A stretch of 64,000 bases of DNA, taken from contig NZ_VORT01000009.1 of the NCBI RefSeq assembly GCF_007997155.1, positions 124,001 to 188,000 of the forward strand, given 5' to 3'. The DNA comes from Aequorivita antarctica. Lineage in GTDB: Bacteria > Bacteroidota > Bacteroidia > Flavobacteriales > Flavobacteriaceae. This document shows positions 9,288 to 17,744 of the stretch, one piece after another. The notes under the pieces were generated by a model. That model ran no database searches. It worked only from the letters and a program-made list of their open reading frames with translations, and was not told where the DNA came from. The position numbers and the translations under genes were made by a program. The first letter of the stretch is position 1. The number at the start of each line of letters is the position of its first letter.

Positions 9288-9722
9288 TTAATATTCTTTC
9301 ACAACGATGGATTTTGTTGAAGCTGAATTCTCCCGCAGTTTTGCTACAGCTTTATATTCTGGTGAAGTTGAAAAATTTTGAAGCTGTTCCATGGAGTCCC
9401 ATTGGATTATTATGAATCGACTTGGGTTCCAGCTTCCTTCCACGGGTGTCACTTTTCGGTTTGGGTCTGGGTCAAACGCCATCCCACCAGAGCGAACCAA
9501 ATAAATACCCCCAAATTTTTCAATCAGGGGTTCCACTTTTAATCGGTATGTTTGGTATTGCAGCGAATCGTGAACAGTTATGTCCAGAATCATCAATATT
9601 TTTTCTGAAGGCATTCCCGTTATATGTGAATCAACACTTCCATGGGGGTCACTGTTTTGAGCCTGTACCGAATATACTCCCATAAACAGAAAGATTAGAA
9701 GTTTAAAAATTTTTGATCTCAT
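9288..9722 (-). CDS. Secreted DUF1330-like (dimeric alpha/beta-barrel) protein
   Basis: 144 residues beginning with a signal peptide that ends YSVQAQ. The rest resembles DUF1330 proteins, which have the ferredoxin-like dimeric alpha/beta-barrel fold: DITVHDSLQYQTYRLKVEPL, FGGIYLVRSGG and the RFIIIQWDSMEQLQNF to SPEYKAVAKLRE segment. Family members are small and mostly uncharacterised. DUF1330 proteins are usually cytoplasmic, so the export signal is slightly unusual but matches neighbouring genes. Function unknown. Confidence 0.78.
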   Translation of the reverse strand: MRSKIFKLLIFLFMGVYSVQAQNSDPHGSVDSHITGMPSEKILMILDITVHDSLQYQTYRLKVEPLIEKFGGIYLVRSGGMAFDPDPNRKVTPVEGSWNPSRFIIIQWDSMEQLQNFSTSPEYKAVAKLRENSASTKSIVVKEY

Positions 9723-9767
9723 CGGATTTGTCTTTTATGTGTATATGTCTTCTTTTTCTCTGTTCTC

Positions 9768-10103
9768 TCAATAAATTATATTCTCCAAAATTCTCCCAAG
9801 ATTACTTTCAGACATGGGTATCTTGCGGTCTGCCGCGAATATTTGCTGAATTTCATTTTTCAGTTCGCACAGTTCCAATTCAGAATATTGGTGCCATTCT
9901 AAGGCGTTTTGAATTTTTTCTAGGCTCTCATCTTCGTCATCATTTTGAAATTCTCGATACATTTTATCGAAAATTTCGTTTGATGTTTTGGTCTTTATAA
10001 GTGCAATTTCTTCTTCGGCTTCTACTTTATCAGCCTTTGCGCAGAGGATTAAAATATAGGTTTTCAGTTCTTCCTTGCTCCATTGTGTTTCGCCGGTTTT
10101 CAT
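9768..10103 (-). CDS. Small acidic helical protein, possibly TerB-like
   Basis: 111-residue, probably all-alpha protein without signal peptide or membrane segment. The N-terminal LKTYILILCAKADKVEAEEE recalls the TerB-like pattern (a hydrophobic helix, then a D/E-rich turn and helix), followed by acidic stretches (FQNDDEDES) and a helix pair to the C-terminus. The TerB resemblance is by eye only. It is one of the few non-exported products in this part of the cluster. A long hairpin lies just upstream of its start, so it may be transcribed separately from the 10185-10952 gene. Confidence 0.6.
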   Translation of the reverse strand: MKTGETQWSKEELKTYILILCAKADKVEAEEEIALIKTKTSNEIFDKMYREFQNDDEDESLEKIQNALEWHQYSELELCELKNEIQQIFAADRKIPMSESNLGRILENIIY

Positions 10104-10136
10104 AAATCTATTTTTTAGATGAATACTTTAAAGTGA

Positions 10137-10173
10137 AAAATTTACGGTGTGGCAAAACCACACCGTAAATTTT
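10137..10173 (-). terminator. Hairpin terminator below the 10185-10952 gene
   Basis: A perfect inverted repeat: 16-nt arms at 10137-10152 and 10158-10173 around a 5-nt loop. The core is ACGGTGTGG / CCACACCGT, followed on the minus strand by a T-rich run. It sits 12 bp beyond the stop of the 10185-10952 gene and just upstream of the next gene, so it probably ends that transcript. A T-run is also present on the plus side, but no plus-strand gene needs it. Confidence 0.8.
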
Positions 10174-10184
10174 CTTTTAAAAGT

Positions 10185-10952
10185 TTATTTTTTTGGTGCA
10201 ACATTTATCTCACCATTTGTGCCGCTCAAATCTGCGCGGAATACCCACAGTTCACTTTCGCTACCATCGGTAACATTATACCAATCTTTTAAAAATTGGT
10301 CCCAACTTCCGTTGCCATAAACTTCGTCAAATTTTTTGTCCATCCCATTGTTTTGGCTAAACTCTCCCATATTTTCATAGAATGAAACTACGGCAAGATC
10401 CTTACCTTCCTTAGTGCTGGAAAATTCATTGGTGTAAATTCCGTAGGTTTCGTTTGGAAGTTTTTCGGTGTAAACCTTATGTATTTTTTCTACCAGTGCC
10501 ATAGCGTCTTTCATTTTTCCGCGCTTTACATCATAAATATCCACCACAAGATTTTTAATGGTCATATTCTTTGTAAATCGTGATGCTTCTGGAATTGCTT
10601 TCCAATAGGTCTGGGCACCTTCAGGCATCATGTATTTTAGCACATTGTTGGTCCAGTCTGCATCGTGGCCATCTTTTTGGGCAGGCCGTTTATCCATGGC
10701 GCTCCAAGGAGTTGGCCCCATACTCCATAAATAACTACCGGTATTGGGACCACTAGAAATCCAAAATACATCTGCTCCATACGCGCCCTCTGCGTGATAT
10801 TTTTTGTTGTGTGCCGCGAGACCTGCCTCAAACTGGGTGACTTGAGCGGGGTTTGGCGTTAGTACTGCATTTTCGAATACGCCGTATTCGGTACTGTTTT
10901 GCCCTATTGCCAAGATTGGCAATAAAAGCATTGTAAAAATTAATTTCCTCAT
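10185..10952 (-). CDS. Secreted protein of unknown function
   Basis: 255 residues; a signal peptide of about 17 residues ends LAIGQ and the rest is soluble. I do not recognise a named family. Segments such as KNLVVDIYDVKRGKMKDAM with a following long helix, and DLAVVSFYENMGEFSQNN, suggest a ferredoxin-like/NIPSNAP-type alpha-beta barrel repeated twice, but this is a visual impression. Met, Trp and Tyr are frequent. It ends in a strong hairpin terminator and starts 82 bp from the NTF2-like gene upstream on the same strand. Confidence 0.65.
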   Translation of the reverse strand: MRKLIFTMLLLPILAIGQNSTEYGVFENAVLTPNPAQVTQFEAGLAAHNKKYHAEGAYGADVFWISSGPNTGSYLWSMGPTPWSAMDKRPAQKDGHDADWTNNVLKYMMPEGAQTYWKAIPEASRFTKNMTIKNLVVDIYDVKRGKMKDAMALVEKIHKVYTEKLPNETYGIYTNEFSSTKEGKDLAVVSFYENMGEFSQNNGMDKKFDEVYGNGSWDQFLKDWYNVTDGSESELWVFRADLSGTNGEINVAPKK

Positions 10953-11034
10953 GATGTTTAATTTGTGTTCGTTATTCGCGAACTAGTTAGTATTAAATTT
11001 TTCAACCTTAATTAATTGGAGGGTTAAAGAATTT

Positions 11035-11976
11035 TTAATCCAATAATTTAGCGTTGTAATAGGCAGTTTCTCCAGTTATTTTTCCCTCTTTATTGAAATC
11101 GTTTATATAGAGGATGGGAAGAACAATTTTCTTTTTGTCAGCTTTGCGAATTAGGTTGATGTTCCACCAAGACTGAACTACCTGAGCATCACCCATTTCA
11201 TAGTTTAGGTAATCTGGATAACCAACCATATCTATGCTGGTAATTTCAAACATTTCCAAAATCTTTTTGTCCACTGCTTTTTGTTCCATTAAGGAAACGC
11301 TTTCGTAAGTGGGCGAGCTGGAATCTACAAACCGTGCATCTTTATCATAAAAACTATACATTTTTTCCAAATCATTGTTTTCCAGGGCATAGACCATTTT
11401 TCGAATGGTGTTGATGTTCTCGTGGTGGTTATAAATAGTACCATTTTTTCTGTCACTATAACTTTGGTTAATTTCTGAACCAATATTATCGTTGCTATAG
11501 GTTATAATGGTTTGTATTTTATTGTTTTTATTCACTATAAACAATCGGTGCATCGGTTGGTTTACTTTAACTCCTGTTTTATTTTGAACACCTTTGATGT
11601 CCTCCCAAGTCTGTACCCAGATCACATCTTTTTGGTTGTCGTCTTTGTATTCTAAAGCATCGGGATAAGCTCCAGGGGTGCGACTTATGGAAAAATAATC
11701 GAGGTTGTTGTGCCAACTTTTGGCCGAATTAGAAAATGCAGCTTTGTCCTGACCTTTGTCATTTGGGTTGGTGCTCGTGCCGTTGTATGACTTAAAATCA
11801 TCTGCCAGATAACTGGCTACCTTGTCTGAATCTCCACTAACAAAGGCTTGGGTCATGGCCTCCACTGTGGTGATAGCCGGATGGTCTACATAAATAGTTC
11901 CATTCTTTTTTTGTGCATAGGTAATGCAAGTAATCAGCATCATTACCGATAGAATTGTTGTTTTCATGGTTTTCAT
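11035..11976 (-). CDS. Secreted protein with two NTF2-like domains
   Basis: 313 residues with a signal peptide ending ITYAQ. Two similar halves each begin with a GTIY-x-H element followed by an NTF2-like helix: NGTIYVDHPAITTVEAMTQA (about 25-45) and NGTIYNHHENINTIRKMVYA (about 184-205). Each continues into a strand set (VWVQTWEDIKG; AQVVQSWWNINL) and ends with a FIVNKNNKIQTI or YINDFNKEGKI hairpin. The internal repeat is convincing by eye and suggests duplication of an NTF2-fold unit. Ligand or activity unknown. Confidence 0.78.
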   Translation of the reverse strand: MKTMKTTILSVMMLITCITYAQKKNGTIYVDHPAITTVEAMTQAFVSGDSDKVASYLADDFKSYNGTSTNPNDKGQDKAAFSNSAKSWHNNLDYFSISRTPGAYPDALEYKDDNQKDVIWVQTWEDIKGVQNKTGVKVNQPMHRLFIVNKNNKIQTIITYSNDNIGSEINQSYSDRKNGTIYNHHENINTIRKMVYALENNDLEKMYSFYDKDARFVDSSSPTYESVSLMEQKAVDKKILEMFEITSIDMVGYPDYLNYEMGDAQVVQSWWNINLIRKADKKKIVLPILYINDFNKEGKITGETAYYNAKLLD

Positions 11977-12013
11977 TGTTTATATATTTATTTGGTTAAT
12001 ATTCTGTTTGATT

Positions 12014-12952
12014 TTACTTTGAATAATTGTTTAAAGTTTCCTGTACGGGTCTAAATTTCATTCCCAAATCGTTCATTGCCAGTGTATTTTCATAAATTAC
12101 ACTTGCATTGTTTTTAGGGGCTTGGTGGTTCAGCATCAAGCTCATATCGCTAACCGGATAGCTTTCGCTGCTCAATAAGTAGTTTTTGCCATGCAGTCCG
12201 GAAGTTGTCGCAGCTTTAAAAACGGCTTCCGCAACATCCGCAACATCAACCGAAGCCATTTCCGCATTGGTATCATAGAGCATTTGCACAAATGGATTGG
12301 GGGCAATTTTGTTTTTAAAGAGAAACTGCAGCCCAGTTGAAGTGGAATCTTCCCTATTTGATAAAGATTTCCCCATTACCCCCACAGGCGAGACTGAAGT
12401 AATTTCAAAAGGAAGTACAGGATGATTTGTTATGAATTTTTCTACCGTTTGGTTGGCAAGAAACTTTGCCTGTGCATAGGGATGGCTTTCTTCGCTCATA
12501 AACGGCGTGTCTTTTTCGCTGAAAGTGTCATGCGGTTTTTTATCTCCAGCAGGTAATGGAAAGTTGGTGTTATACGCTGCAACCGAAGCTATAAAAACAA
12601 CATTCTCAATCATTGGTGCTTGCTGTATGGCTTCCAAAAAATTCTCGGTTCCTTTTATAGTTGGGTCGAAAAGCTCCGTTTGTGGATCTTTAACGTCTAA
12701 CTGAAAAGGCGTTCCGCCGTGTATTACAATTTCGCAATCACTGATGAAATCCTTCAAAATTTCTAAATCTTCAACTTTTAAAGCACTGATGTTGAGGTTG
12801 TCCGAGTTTTCAAGATTGAAGAGATGTTGGTACTTTTCACTTTTTTTAATGTCTGTTACAGATACTTTTACATTGTATCCTTCTTCCAGAAATTTCTTGG
12901 TGGTGTAGCTTCCTATAAAGCCTGAACCACCTATGATGCCTACTGTTTTCAT
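12014..12952 (-). CDS. NAD(P)-dependent epimerase/reductase (extended SDR)
   Basis: Cytoplasmic 312-residue extended short-chain dehydrogenase of the dihydroflavonol-reductase/aldehyde-reductase type. The Rossmann motif is GIIGGSGFIGSYTTKKF at residues 5-21, followed by an IVIHGGTPF segment, an ENVVFIASVAAY strand and the catalytic YxxxK as YAQAK. It would oxidise or reduce a carbonyl/alcohol using NAD(P)(H). Its neighbours upstream (alcohol dehydrogenase) and downstream (NTF2-like proteins) hint at small-molecule carbonyl metabolism, but the substrate is not deducible. Confidence 0.86.
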   Translation of the reverse strand: MKTVGIIGGSGFIGSYTTKKFLEEGYNVKVSVTDIKKSEKYQHLFNLENSDNLNISALKVEDLEILKDFISDCEIVIHGGTPFQLDVKDPQTELFDPTIKGTENFLEAIQQAPMIENVVFIASVAAYNTNFPLPAGDKKPHDTFSEKDTPFMSEESHPYAQAKFLANQTVEKFITNHPVLPFEITSVSPVGVMGKSLSNREDSTSTGLQFLFKNKIAPNPFVQMLYDTNAEMASVDVADVAEAVFKAATTSGLHGKNYLLSSESYPVSDMSLMLNHQAPKNNASVIYENTLAMNDLGMKFRPVQETLNNYSK

Positions 12953-13001
12953 ATTTTTGTATTTTTTAGGGATTAAATAGGGGCTAATTGGTTTTTATAA
13001 A

Positions 13002-13051
13002 AAGACCCAACAGGTTGACTGCTTCCTCACCTGCAATGCCTGTCGGGCCTT
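13002..13051 (-). terminator. Strand-specific hairpin terminator after the alcohol dehydrogenase gene
   Basis: Arms at 13002-13014 and 13039-13051 form a 13-bp stem only on the minus-strand RNA, where two positions become G-U wobbles (on the plus strand they would be A-C mismatches). The stem is followed on the minus strand by CTTTTTATAAAAA. A second small dyad, AGGAGT-TAT-ACTCCT at 13052-13066, lies just before it. This is consistent with an intrinsic terminator for the 13106-14113 gene. Confidence 0.7.
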
Positions 13052-13105
13052 AGGAGTTATACTCCTGTATTGCTGTTTTGTTGGGAACGGTTTGGCTATG
13101 GATAG

Positions 13106-14113
13106 CTATTGATTTTTCAATACTATCCTAAATCGAGCTTTACCGTTTTCTAAGTGTTCAATGGCCTCATTTACCTTTGCCATCGGAAATTCCTCAACAG
13201 TTGGATAAATGTTGTGTCTTACACAAAAATCAAGCATGGTTTTAGTTAATGCAGGACTGCCTATGGGGCTTCCTCCAACTGTTTTTTCTCCCATAATTAA
13301 ACTGAATGCAGGAATTGCCATCGGCTCTAAAACAGCTCCTACTGTATGAAATTTTCCTTTCGGTGCCAATGCGGTCAGATATGAATTCCAATCCAATGTT
13401 ACATTTGTGGTATTCAAAATAAAATTTAGTTTTCCAGCGATACTTTCTAATTCTTCAGGAACTGTTGAATTAATAACCTGGCTGGCTCCCATATTTAAAA
13501 TTTCTTTCTTTTTATTCGGATTTGAGCTGAAAGCGATAACTTCACATCCCCAATGTTTTAAGAATTTGATGGCCATATGCCCTAATCCTCCAATTCCTAT
13601 TACACCAACTCTATCTGTAGGTTTTACTCCAGCTAATATTATTGGATTGAAAACTGTAATTCCGCCACATAGCAGCGGTCCTGCTTTACTCATATCAATA
13701 GCATCCGGAAGCGGAATAGCCCAGGACCAATGTCCACGAACATAATCGGCAAAACCACCATTTCTACCTACAATAGTTGCCTCGCCTTGAGAGCAGAGGT
13801 GGTGGTGTCCGTCCATACATTGATCACAACTCATGCAGGAAGATGACATCCATCCCAATCCTACTTTATCTCCAACTTTCACGTTTTTAACCGCATTGCC
13901 TGCGGCAATTACTTCTCCAATAATTTCGTGACCAGGAACAAGTGGATATTGAGTCATTCCCCAATCATTATTTATCATACTTATATCTGAATGACAAATA
14001 CCACAATAGGAAACTTTAATATCTACCTGTTCAGGGCCTATCGCTCCCAATTCATAGGAATAAGGAGTCAGTTTTTCTTTTGGCCCAAGGGCTGCGTATC
14101 CGTTTACTTTCAT
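13106..14113 (-). CDS. Zinc-dependent NAD(P)-dependent alcohol dehydrogenase (CAD/YahK type)
   Basis: 335-residue medium-chain dehydrogenase/reductase of the cinnamyl-alcohol-dehydrogenase-like group. The catalytic zinc segment YCGICHSD (Cys37) is followed by VPGHEIIGEV, and the structural zinc Cys cluster is in CMSCDQCMDGHHHLC. The nucleotide-binding motif is GIGGLGHMAIKF. It probably interconverts aldehydes and primary alcohols with NADPH. The downstream hairpin at 13002-13051 ends its transcript; 20 bp upstream is the lipoprotein gene 14134-14658, likely in the same operon. Confidence 0.92.
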   Translation of the reverse strand: MKVNGYAALGPKEKLTPYSYELGAIGPEQVDIKVSYCGICHSDISMINNDWGMTQYPLVPGHEIIGEVIAAGNAVKNVKVGDKVGLGWMSSSCMSCDQCMDGHHHLCSQGEATIVGRNGGFADYVRGHWSWAIPLPDAIDMSKAGPLLCGGITVFNPIILAGVKPTDRVGVIGIGGLGHMAIKFLKHWGCEVIAFSSNPNKKKEILNMGASQVINSTVPEELESIAGKLNFILNTTNVTLDWNSYLTALAPKGKFHTVGAVLEPMAIPAFSLIMGEKTVGGSPIGSPALTKTMLDFCVRHNIYPTVEEFPMAKVNEAIEHLENGKARFRIVLKNQ

Positions 14114-14133
14114 CTCTTTAATTATTTGATTTG

Positions 14134-14658
14134 TTAATTGATTGAATCATTCACTACAGATGTCTCTGCCTGCTGCATTGCTTGCATATCGAGCATTATC
14201 TTAGAAAGATCCCAATAGCCATCTTCTCTTACAATTTTACCCTCAACAAATTGAGCTGTAATGTGAGCCGGAATTACATACGTTTTGTTATTTGGCAATA
14301 AAGTAGCTTCCCAATGGCCCCAAAAATTTACCCAAGTTTGCCCTTTATCGGTAACCACCATTTCATATTCTACACTTTCTGGAACGTATCTCCAAGAGGC
14401 GAAAAGCGTTGCGTCTTCTTTGTCCATTTCCACTAATTGTTCAATGGTTTGCGCTTCTTTCATGGTTACATTGTTCAATATTTTTGCGGTGTCGGCATAA
14501 TGGCTTGCCAAAGCTTCCCAATCGCGGTTTTCATAGGCTGTAATCACTTTTTTGTAAGTGTCAATTTCTGGTGATTGTTGGGTGTAGCGCTTTTCCTGTT
14601 TTTGGCAAGCGGTAAGTGAAAGGACTATTGCAAGTCCTAAAAAGAGTACTCTTTTCAT
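14134..14658 (-). CDS. NTF2-like lipoprotein
   Basis: 174 residues; lipoprotein signal ending LSLTAC (Cys18), then an NTF2/DUF4440-like domain: IDTYKKVITAYENRDWEALA, SHYADTAKIL, and the GQTWVNFWGHWEATL strand with a final FVEGKIVREDGYWD hairpin, which is characteristic. It is the fourth NTF2-fold protein in this region and the first gene of the minus-strand run below the CACGAC-box repeat, so its promoter should lie in 14659-14940. Activity unknown. Confidence 0.8.
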   Translation of the reverse strand: MKRVLFLGLAIVLSLTACQKQEKRYTQQSPEIDTYKKVITAYENRDWEALASHYADTAKILNNVTMKEAQTIEQLVEMDKEDATLFASWRYVPESVEYEMVVTDKGQTWVNFWGHWEATLLPNNKTYVIPAHITAQFVEGKIVREDGYWDLSKIMLDMQAMQQAETSVVNDSIN

Positions 14659-14830
14659 AATTCTTGATGATTTAAATGGTTAGTTAGTTGAAAAAATGTT
14701 CTGGGGAGTACATCTAAATAACTGATAATCAAAGAATGTTGAAAATGGTTTAGGACGAACAGGGTCAATTTCTGTCCGAAGGGATGTTTTTATTTGCCGA
14801 AAAGAATTTTAATGAAATTGGAAGATTAGA

Positions 14831-14926
14831 ACCACGACGGTTTGAGCCACGACATTTAAGATATTATCTTTTGAATAGTTCGTTAATATTTAACTCAAGC
14901 CGTCGTGAGTCCAAACGTCGTGATTC
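14831..14926. repeat. Four-copy CACGAC-box repeat (two direct, two inverted)
   Basis: Four related units of about 14 bp occupy the gap between the LytTR gene and the 14134-14658 gene. Forward units start at 14833 (CACGACGGTTTGAG) and 14847 (CACGACATTTAAG). Inverted units are at 14894-14907 (reverse complement CACGACGGCTTGAG) and about 14911-14922 (reverse complement CACGACGTTTGGA). The first and third pair perfectly as RNA apart from one G-U. AAGATA-T-TATCTT at 14858-14870 lies between the pairs. It could be a cluster of regulator sites, a terminator-like structure or a small mobile repeat. Bases 14659-14830 show nothing else recognisable. Confidence 0.75.
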
Positions 14927-14940
14927 AAAAAGTCAAAAAT

Positions 14941-15711
14941 TTAAATTGTTTGCAATCGCTTAAGAAGTTCCGTGCGCATCGCCTTGCTCATCGGGATTGC
15001 TTTTTTTGAAATGACCACATGAGTGCCTGCCACTTCGTCTATCTGGGAAAGATTGATAATATAAGAACGGTGTATTCTGAGAAAATGGTTCTGTGGAAGT
15101 TTTTCATCAATATCCTTCAAAGTCATTACCAAAAGATATTCCCTGCCTTGTGAAAAAATGCGGCAGTAGTTTCGATCTGCTTCAATGTAGAAAATATCCT
15201 TAATGTCTATTTTCAGCATCTTTTCGTTATGGCGAACGAAGATGCGGTCATTCAATATAAAATCGGTAGCATTTCCATTAGTTGGAGTTGATTCTTCGCC
15301 ATTTTCCTTAATGCCGTTTTCCGAAGATTTTTCTAAAGTTATTCTATCAACAGTAAGCTCAAGGGCGCGTTGTAGGTCTAGCTTTTTAAAGGGTTTTGAA
15401 ATAAAGGCATATGGATGGGTTTCCTTAGCACGTTTAAAATGCGCCTCATCTGCATTTGCGGTTAAATAGATGATTGGGATTTTACAATATTTTTGAATTT
15501 CTTGAGCGGTTTGTATGCCATCCAGTTCTCCTTTTAGTTGAATGTCCATCAGAACGATATCCGGCCTGTCTATTTTTATTTGGGAAAGCGCTTCTTCACC
15601 GCGGGGCAAAATTCCGGTAACCTCATAGCCAAGCTCGCTCAATTGCAACGAAATATTTGCCGCAATGACCATTTCATCCTCAACGATCAATATTTTTATT
15701 GCTTTCCCCAT
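14941..15711 (-). CDS. LytTR-family response regulator
   Basis: 256 residues. The receiver domain (about 5-120) shows ILIVEDE, the phospho-acceptor Asp56 in VLMDIQL, a Thr in YLTAN and Lys in ISKPF. A linker rich in Glu, Asn and Thr follows, then a LytTR DNA-binding domain (about 155-250) with YIEADRNYCRIF, HFLRIHRSYIINLSQI and a final MRTELLKRL. It overlaps the histidine kinase gene by 1 bp (TAATG), so the pair is co-translated. The repeat cluster just downstream, upstream of the enzyme cluster, is a plausible target, but that is inference. Confidence 0.93.
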   Translation of the reverse strand: MGKAIKILIVEDEMVIAANISLQLSELGYEVTGILPRGEEALSQIKIDRPDIVLMDIQLKGELDGIQTAQEIQKYCKIPIIYLTANADEAHFKRAKETHPYAFISKPFKKLDLQRALELTVDRITLEKSSENGIKENGEESTPTNGNATDFILNDRIFVRHNEKMLKIDIKDIFYIEADRNYCRIFSQGREYLLVMTLKDIDEKLPQNHFLRIHRSYIINLSQIDEVAGTHVVISKKAIPMSKAMRTELLKRLQTI

Positions 15712-17597
15712 TAAGCGGTTTTAAAATTTTTAAAGTTGAAAAATACAGCAGTCCCATTTTTGTAATCTTCGGAAATAGTACCGTTTAATTGTTGTGTAAG
15801 TAGTTGTATCAATTGTGTGCCGAAACCCGTTCCTTTTGGTTTTGAGCCTTCGGTTTTGCCAATACCGTTATCTGAAACTTTCAGTAAAAGGTCGTTGTTT
15901 TCTTTTGTAAGACTGATTTTTATCTGTCCTTTCACTCCTTCTGGGAAAGCGTATTTTAGGGCATTGGTTAAAAGTTCGTTCACAATAAGTCCGATGGGTA
16001 CAGCTGTGTCCACGTCCAAGTTGAGATCATCCATTGCACATTCTATCTTCACTTTGTCTTCAGCGTTGAAAGTGTCAAGTACCCCTTCGCCTAAATTCAC
16101 AAAATAATCCTTCATTTCAATGCTACCCAAATTTTCACCTTGATACAGTTTTTGGTGAATAATACCCATACTCTGCACGCGGTTTTGGCTGGCGAGCATG
16201 GCTTCCTTGCTGGCGCCGTCTTCCAATTTTGCCGATTGAAGGGCGATGAGGCTTTTCACCATTTCCAGATTGTTTTTTACGCGGTGGTGAATTTCTTTCA
16301 ATAGCAATTCATTCTGCTTGTTTTTGGCATCCAGTTCAACATTCAAAACTGATAAAGCTTTTCGTTTCTTGCGAATATTTTTTAACGTAAAATACATTCC
16401 GAAGAGAATAATACCAAGCAAGCCGGCGATGCCAATATAAAGGAATTGCGTTTTGCGTTGTTGCGAAATTTTTGCCTGTTGGCTCATAATTTCCATATCT
16501 TTTTGCGCCGTTTCATATTTTACTTGTAGTTCACTATCCTTCCGAGCTATGATGGTGTTGAGATATTCTGAATGTCCTTGTTCATATAGCTCGTGATATT
16601 CCAAGGCATTTTTATAATCGCCCAATTCACTGTATATGTTGGAAACGTGCATATAGTTTTCCCAAAGGTTTTTGGTGTTGCCAATGCGTTTCATAATTTC
16701 TATTGCCTTTAAATTATAGGGCAATGCTTCGGCATATTTTCCCTGTAAAATATACACATGACCAATATTTGCTGTAGGTGGCATCATATAACGGGTAAAC
16801 CCAATTTTCTCGGCACCTTCATAACAGCGATTGTAATCTGCAATAGCTTCAGGATATTTTTCCATGTATTTATAGATATTCCCCCGACCATTATAACAGG
16901 CCAAAAGCGGTGGTCCGTTTTCGCCAATTTTTTTATAGAGATTTATGGCTTGGTTCATACTTGCCAAGCTTTCATCCAGATTGCCTAAAAACAATTGGTT
17001 TTCCGCGAGTCGTCGATAGGAGAGGGCCAAGTCTTCTTCATAGCCGTTTTTCTCCTGAATGGCGATAGCCTTTTTACAATATTCCGCGCCTTCGGCATAA
17101 CTGTCTGAATAATACAGGAGGTCGCTAATTTTTGTATAGCATTGCGCAACGCCACGTTGGTCGCCAATTTTTTCATAAAGCGCCAATGCTTTATAAACTG
17201 TTTCAGAGCCTTTGTCATATTCCGCAGTGCCGCTGTAGTTGGAAACCAATAAAAGGTAAGTGTCTGCCAAAGATTTGGTCATTTCCTGTTTTTTGTAAAG
17301 CGAAATAGCCTTCTGCAAATAAACTATGGAAGAATCCAGCACGGTGTGGTCTTCATGCCATTTTGCCAAACCGATGTAAGCATTTCCAAGGGTTTCAAAA
17401 TCCTTACTCTTTTTGGAAAGCTGAATTGTTTTTTTGAAATTGTTGTATTCTAAAAGCGTGTCTTTAGTATTTGGAATGGCTTTTCCAGAATCTAAATACG
17501 AGCTTTTAAGCGTGTCTTCTTGGGTTTGGGAAGAAGTTTGGGGAAGACCGCTCCACGAAACGCAAGCTAATACTGCAATGAGTAATAGTCGTTTCAT
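15711..17597 (-). CDS. TPR-containing sensor histidine kinase
   Basis: 628 residues: signal peptide, a periplasmic tetratricopeptide-repeat region (about 60-340), one membrane segment (about 378-400, FLYIGIAGLLGIILFGMYF), then a HisKA_2-type dimerisation helix with EIHHRVKNNL (His437/438) and a HATPase domain with NELLTNALKYAFP, SDNGIGK and GTGFGTQLI. TPR kinases of this type pair with LytTR regulators in Bacteroidota. The signal sensed by the TPRs is unknown. It is the first gene of the two-component pair. Confidence 0.93.
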   Translation of the reverse strand: MKRLLLIAVLACVSWSGLPQTSSQTQEDTLKSSYLDSGKAIPNTKDTLLEYNNFKKTIQLSKKSKDFETLGNAYIGLAKWHEDHTVLDSSIVYLQKAISLYKKQEMTKSLADTYLLLVSNYSGTAEYDKGSETVYKALALYEKIGDQRGVAQCYTKISDLLYYSDSYAEGAEYCKKAIAIQEKNGYEEDLALSYRRLAENQLFLGNLDESLASMNQAINLYKKIGENGPPLLACYNGRGNIYKYMEKYPEAIADYNRCYEGAEKIGFTRYMMPPTANIGHVYILQGKYAEALPYNLKAIEIMKRIGNTKNLWENYMHVSNIYSELGDYKNALEYHELYEQGHSEYLNTIIARKDSELQVKYETAQKDMEIMSQQAKISQQRKTQFLYIGIAGLLGIILFGMYFTLKNIRKKRKALSVLNVELDAKNKQNELLLKEIHHRVKNNLEMVKSLIALQSAKLEDGASKEAMLASQNRVQSMGIIHQKLYQGENLGSIEMKDYFVNLGEGVLDTFNAEDKVKIECAMDDLNLDVDTAVPIGLIVNELLTNALKYAFPEGVKGQIKISLTKENNDLLLKVSDNGIGKTEGSKPKGTGFGTQLIQLLTQQLNGTISEDYKNGTAVFFNFKNFKTA

Positions 17598-17744
17598 TAT
17601 TTTGATGATTGGTTGTTAGTTGATTATAAATATAGGGAGATTAATTGAATGTGGCAATTGGGAAGAATACAATAGATTATCTGTTAATTTCACTAAGGAT
17701 TTAGTTGAGAAATCAAGGCGGTTTAAACGGAAAAGTAGTTACAG

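Noticed and set aside
14831-14926. CRISPR array
   Set aside because: Units are about 14 bp, partly inverted and without regular spacers; no cas gene is present.
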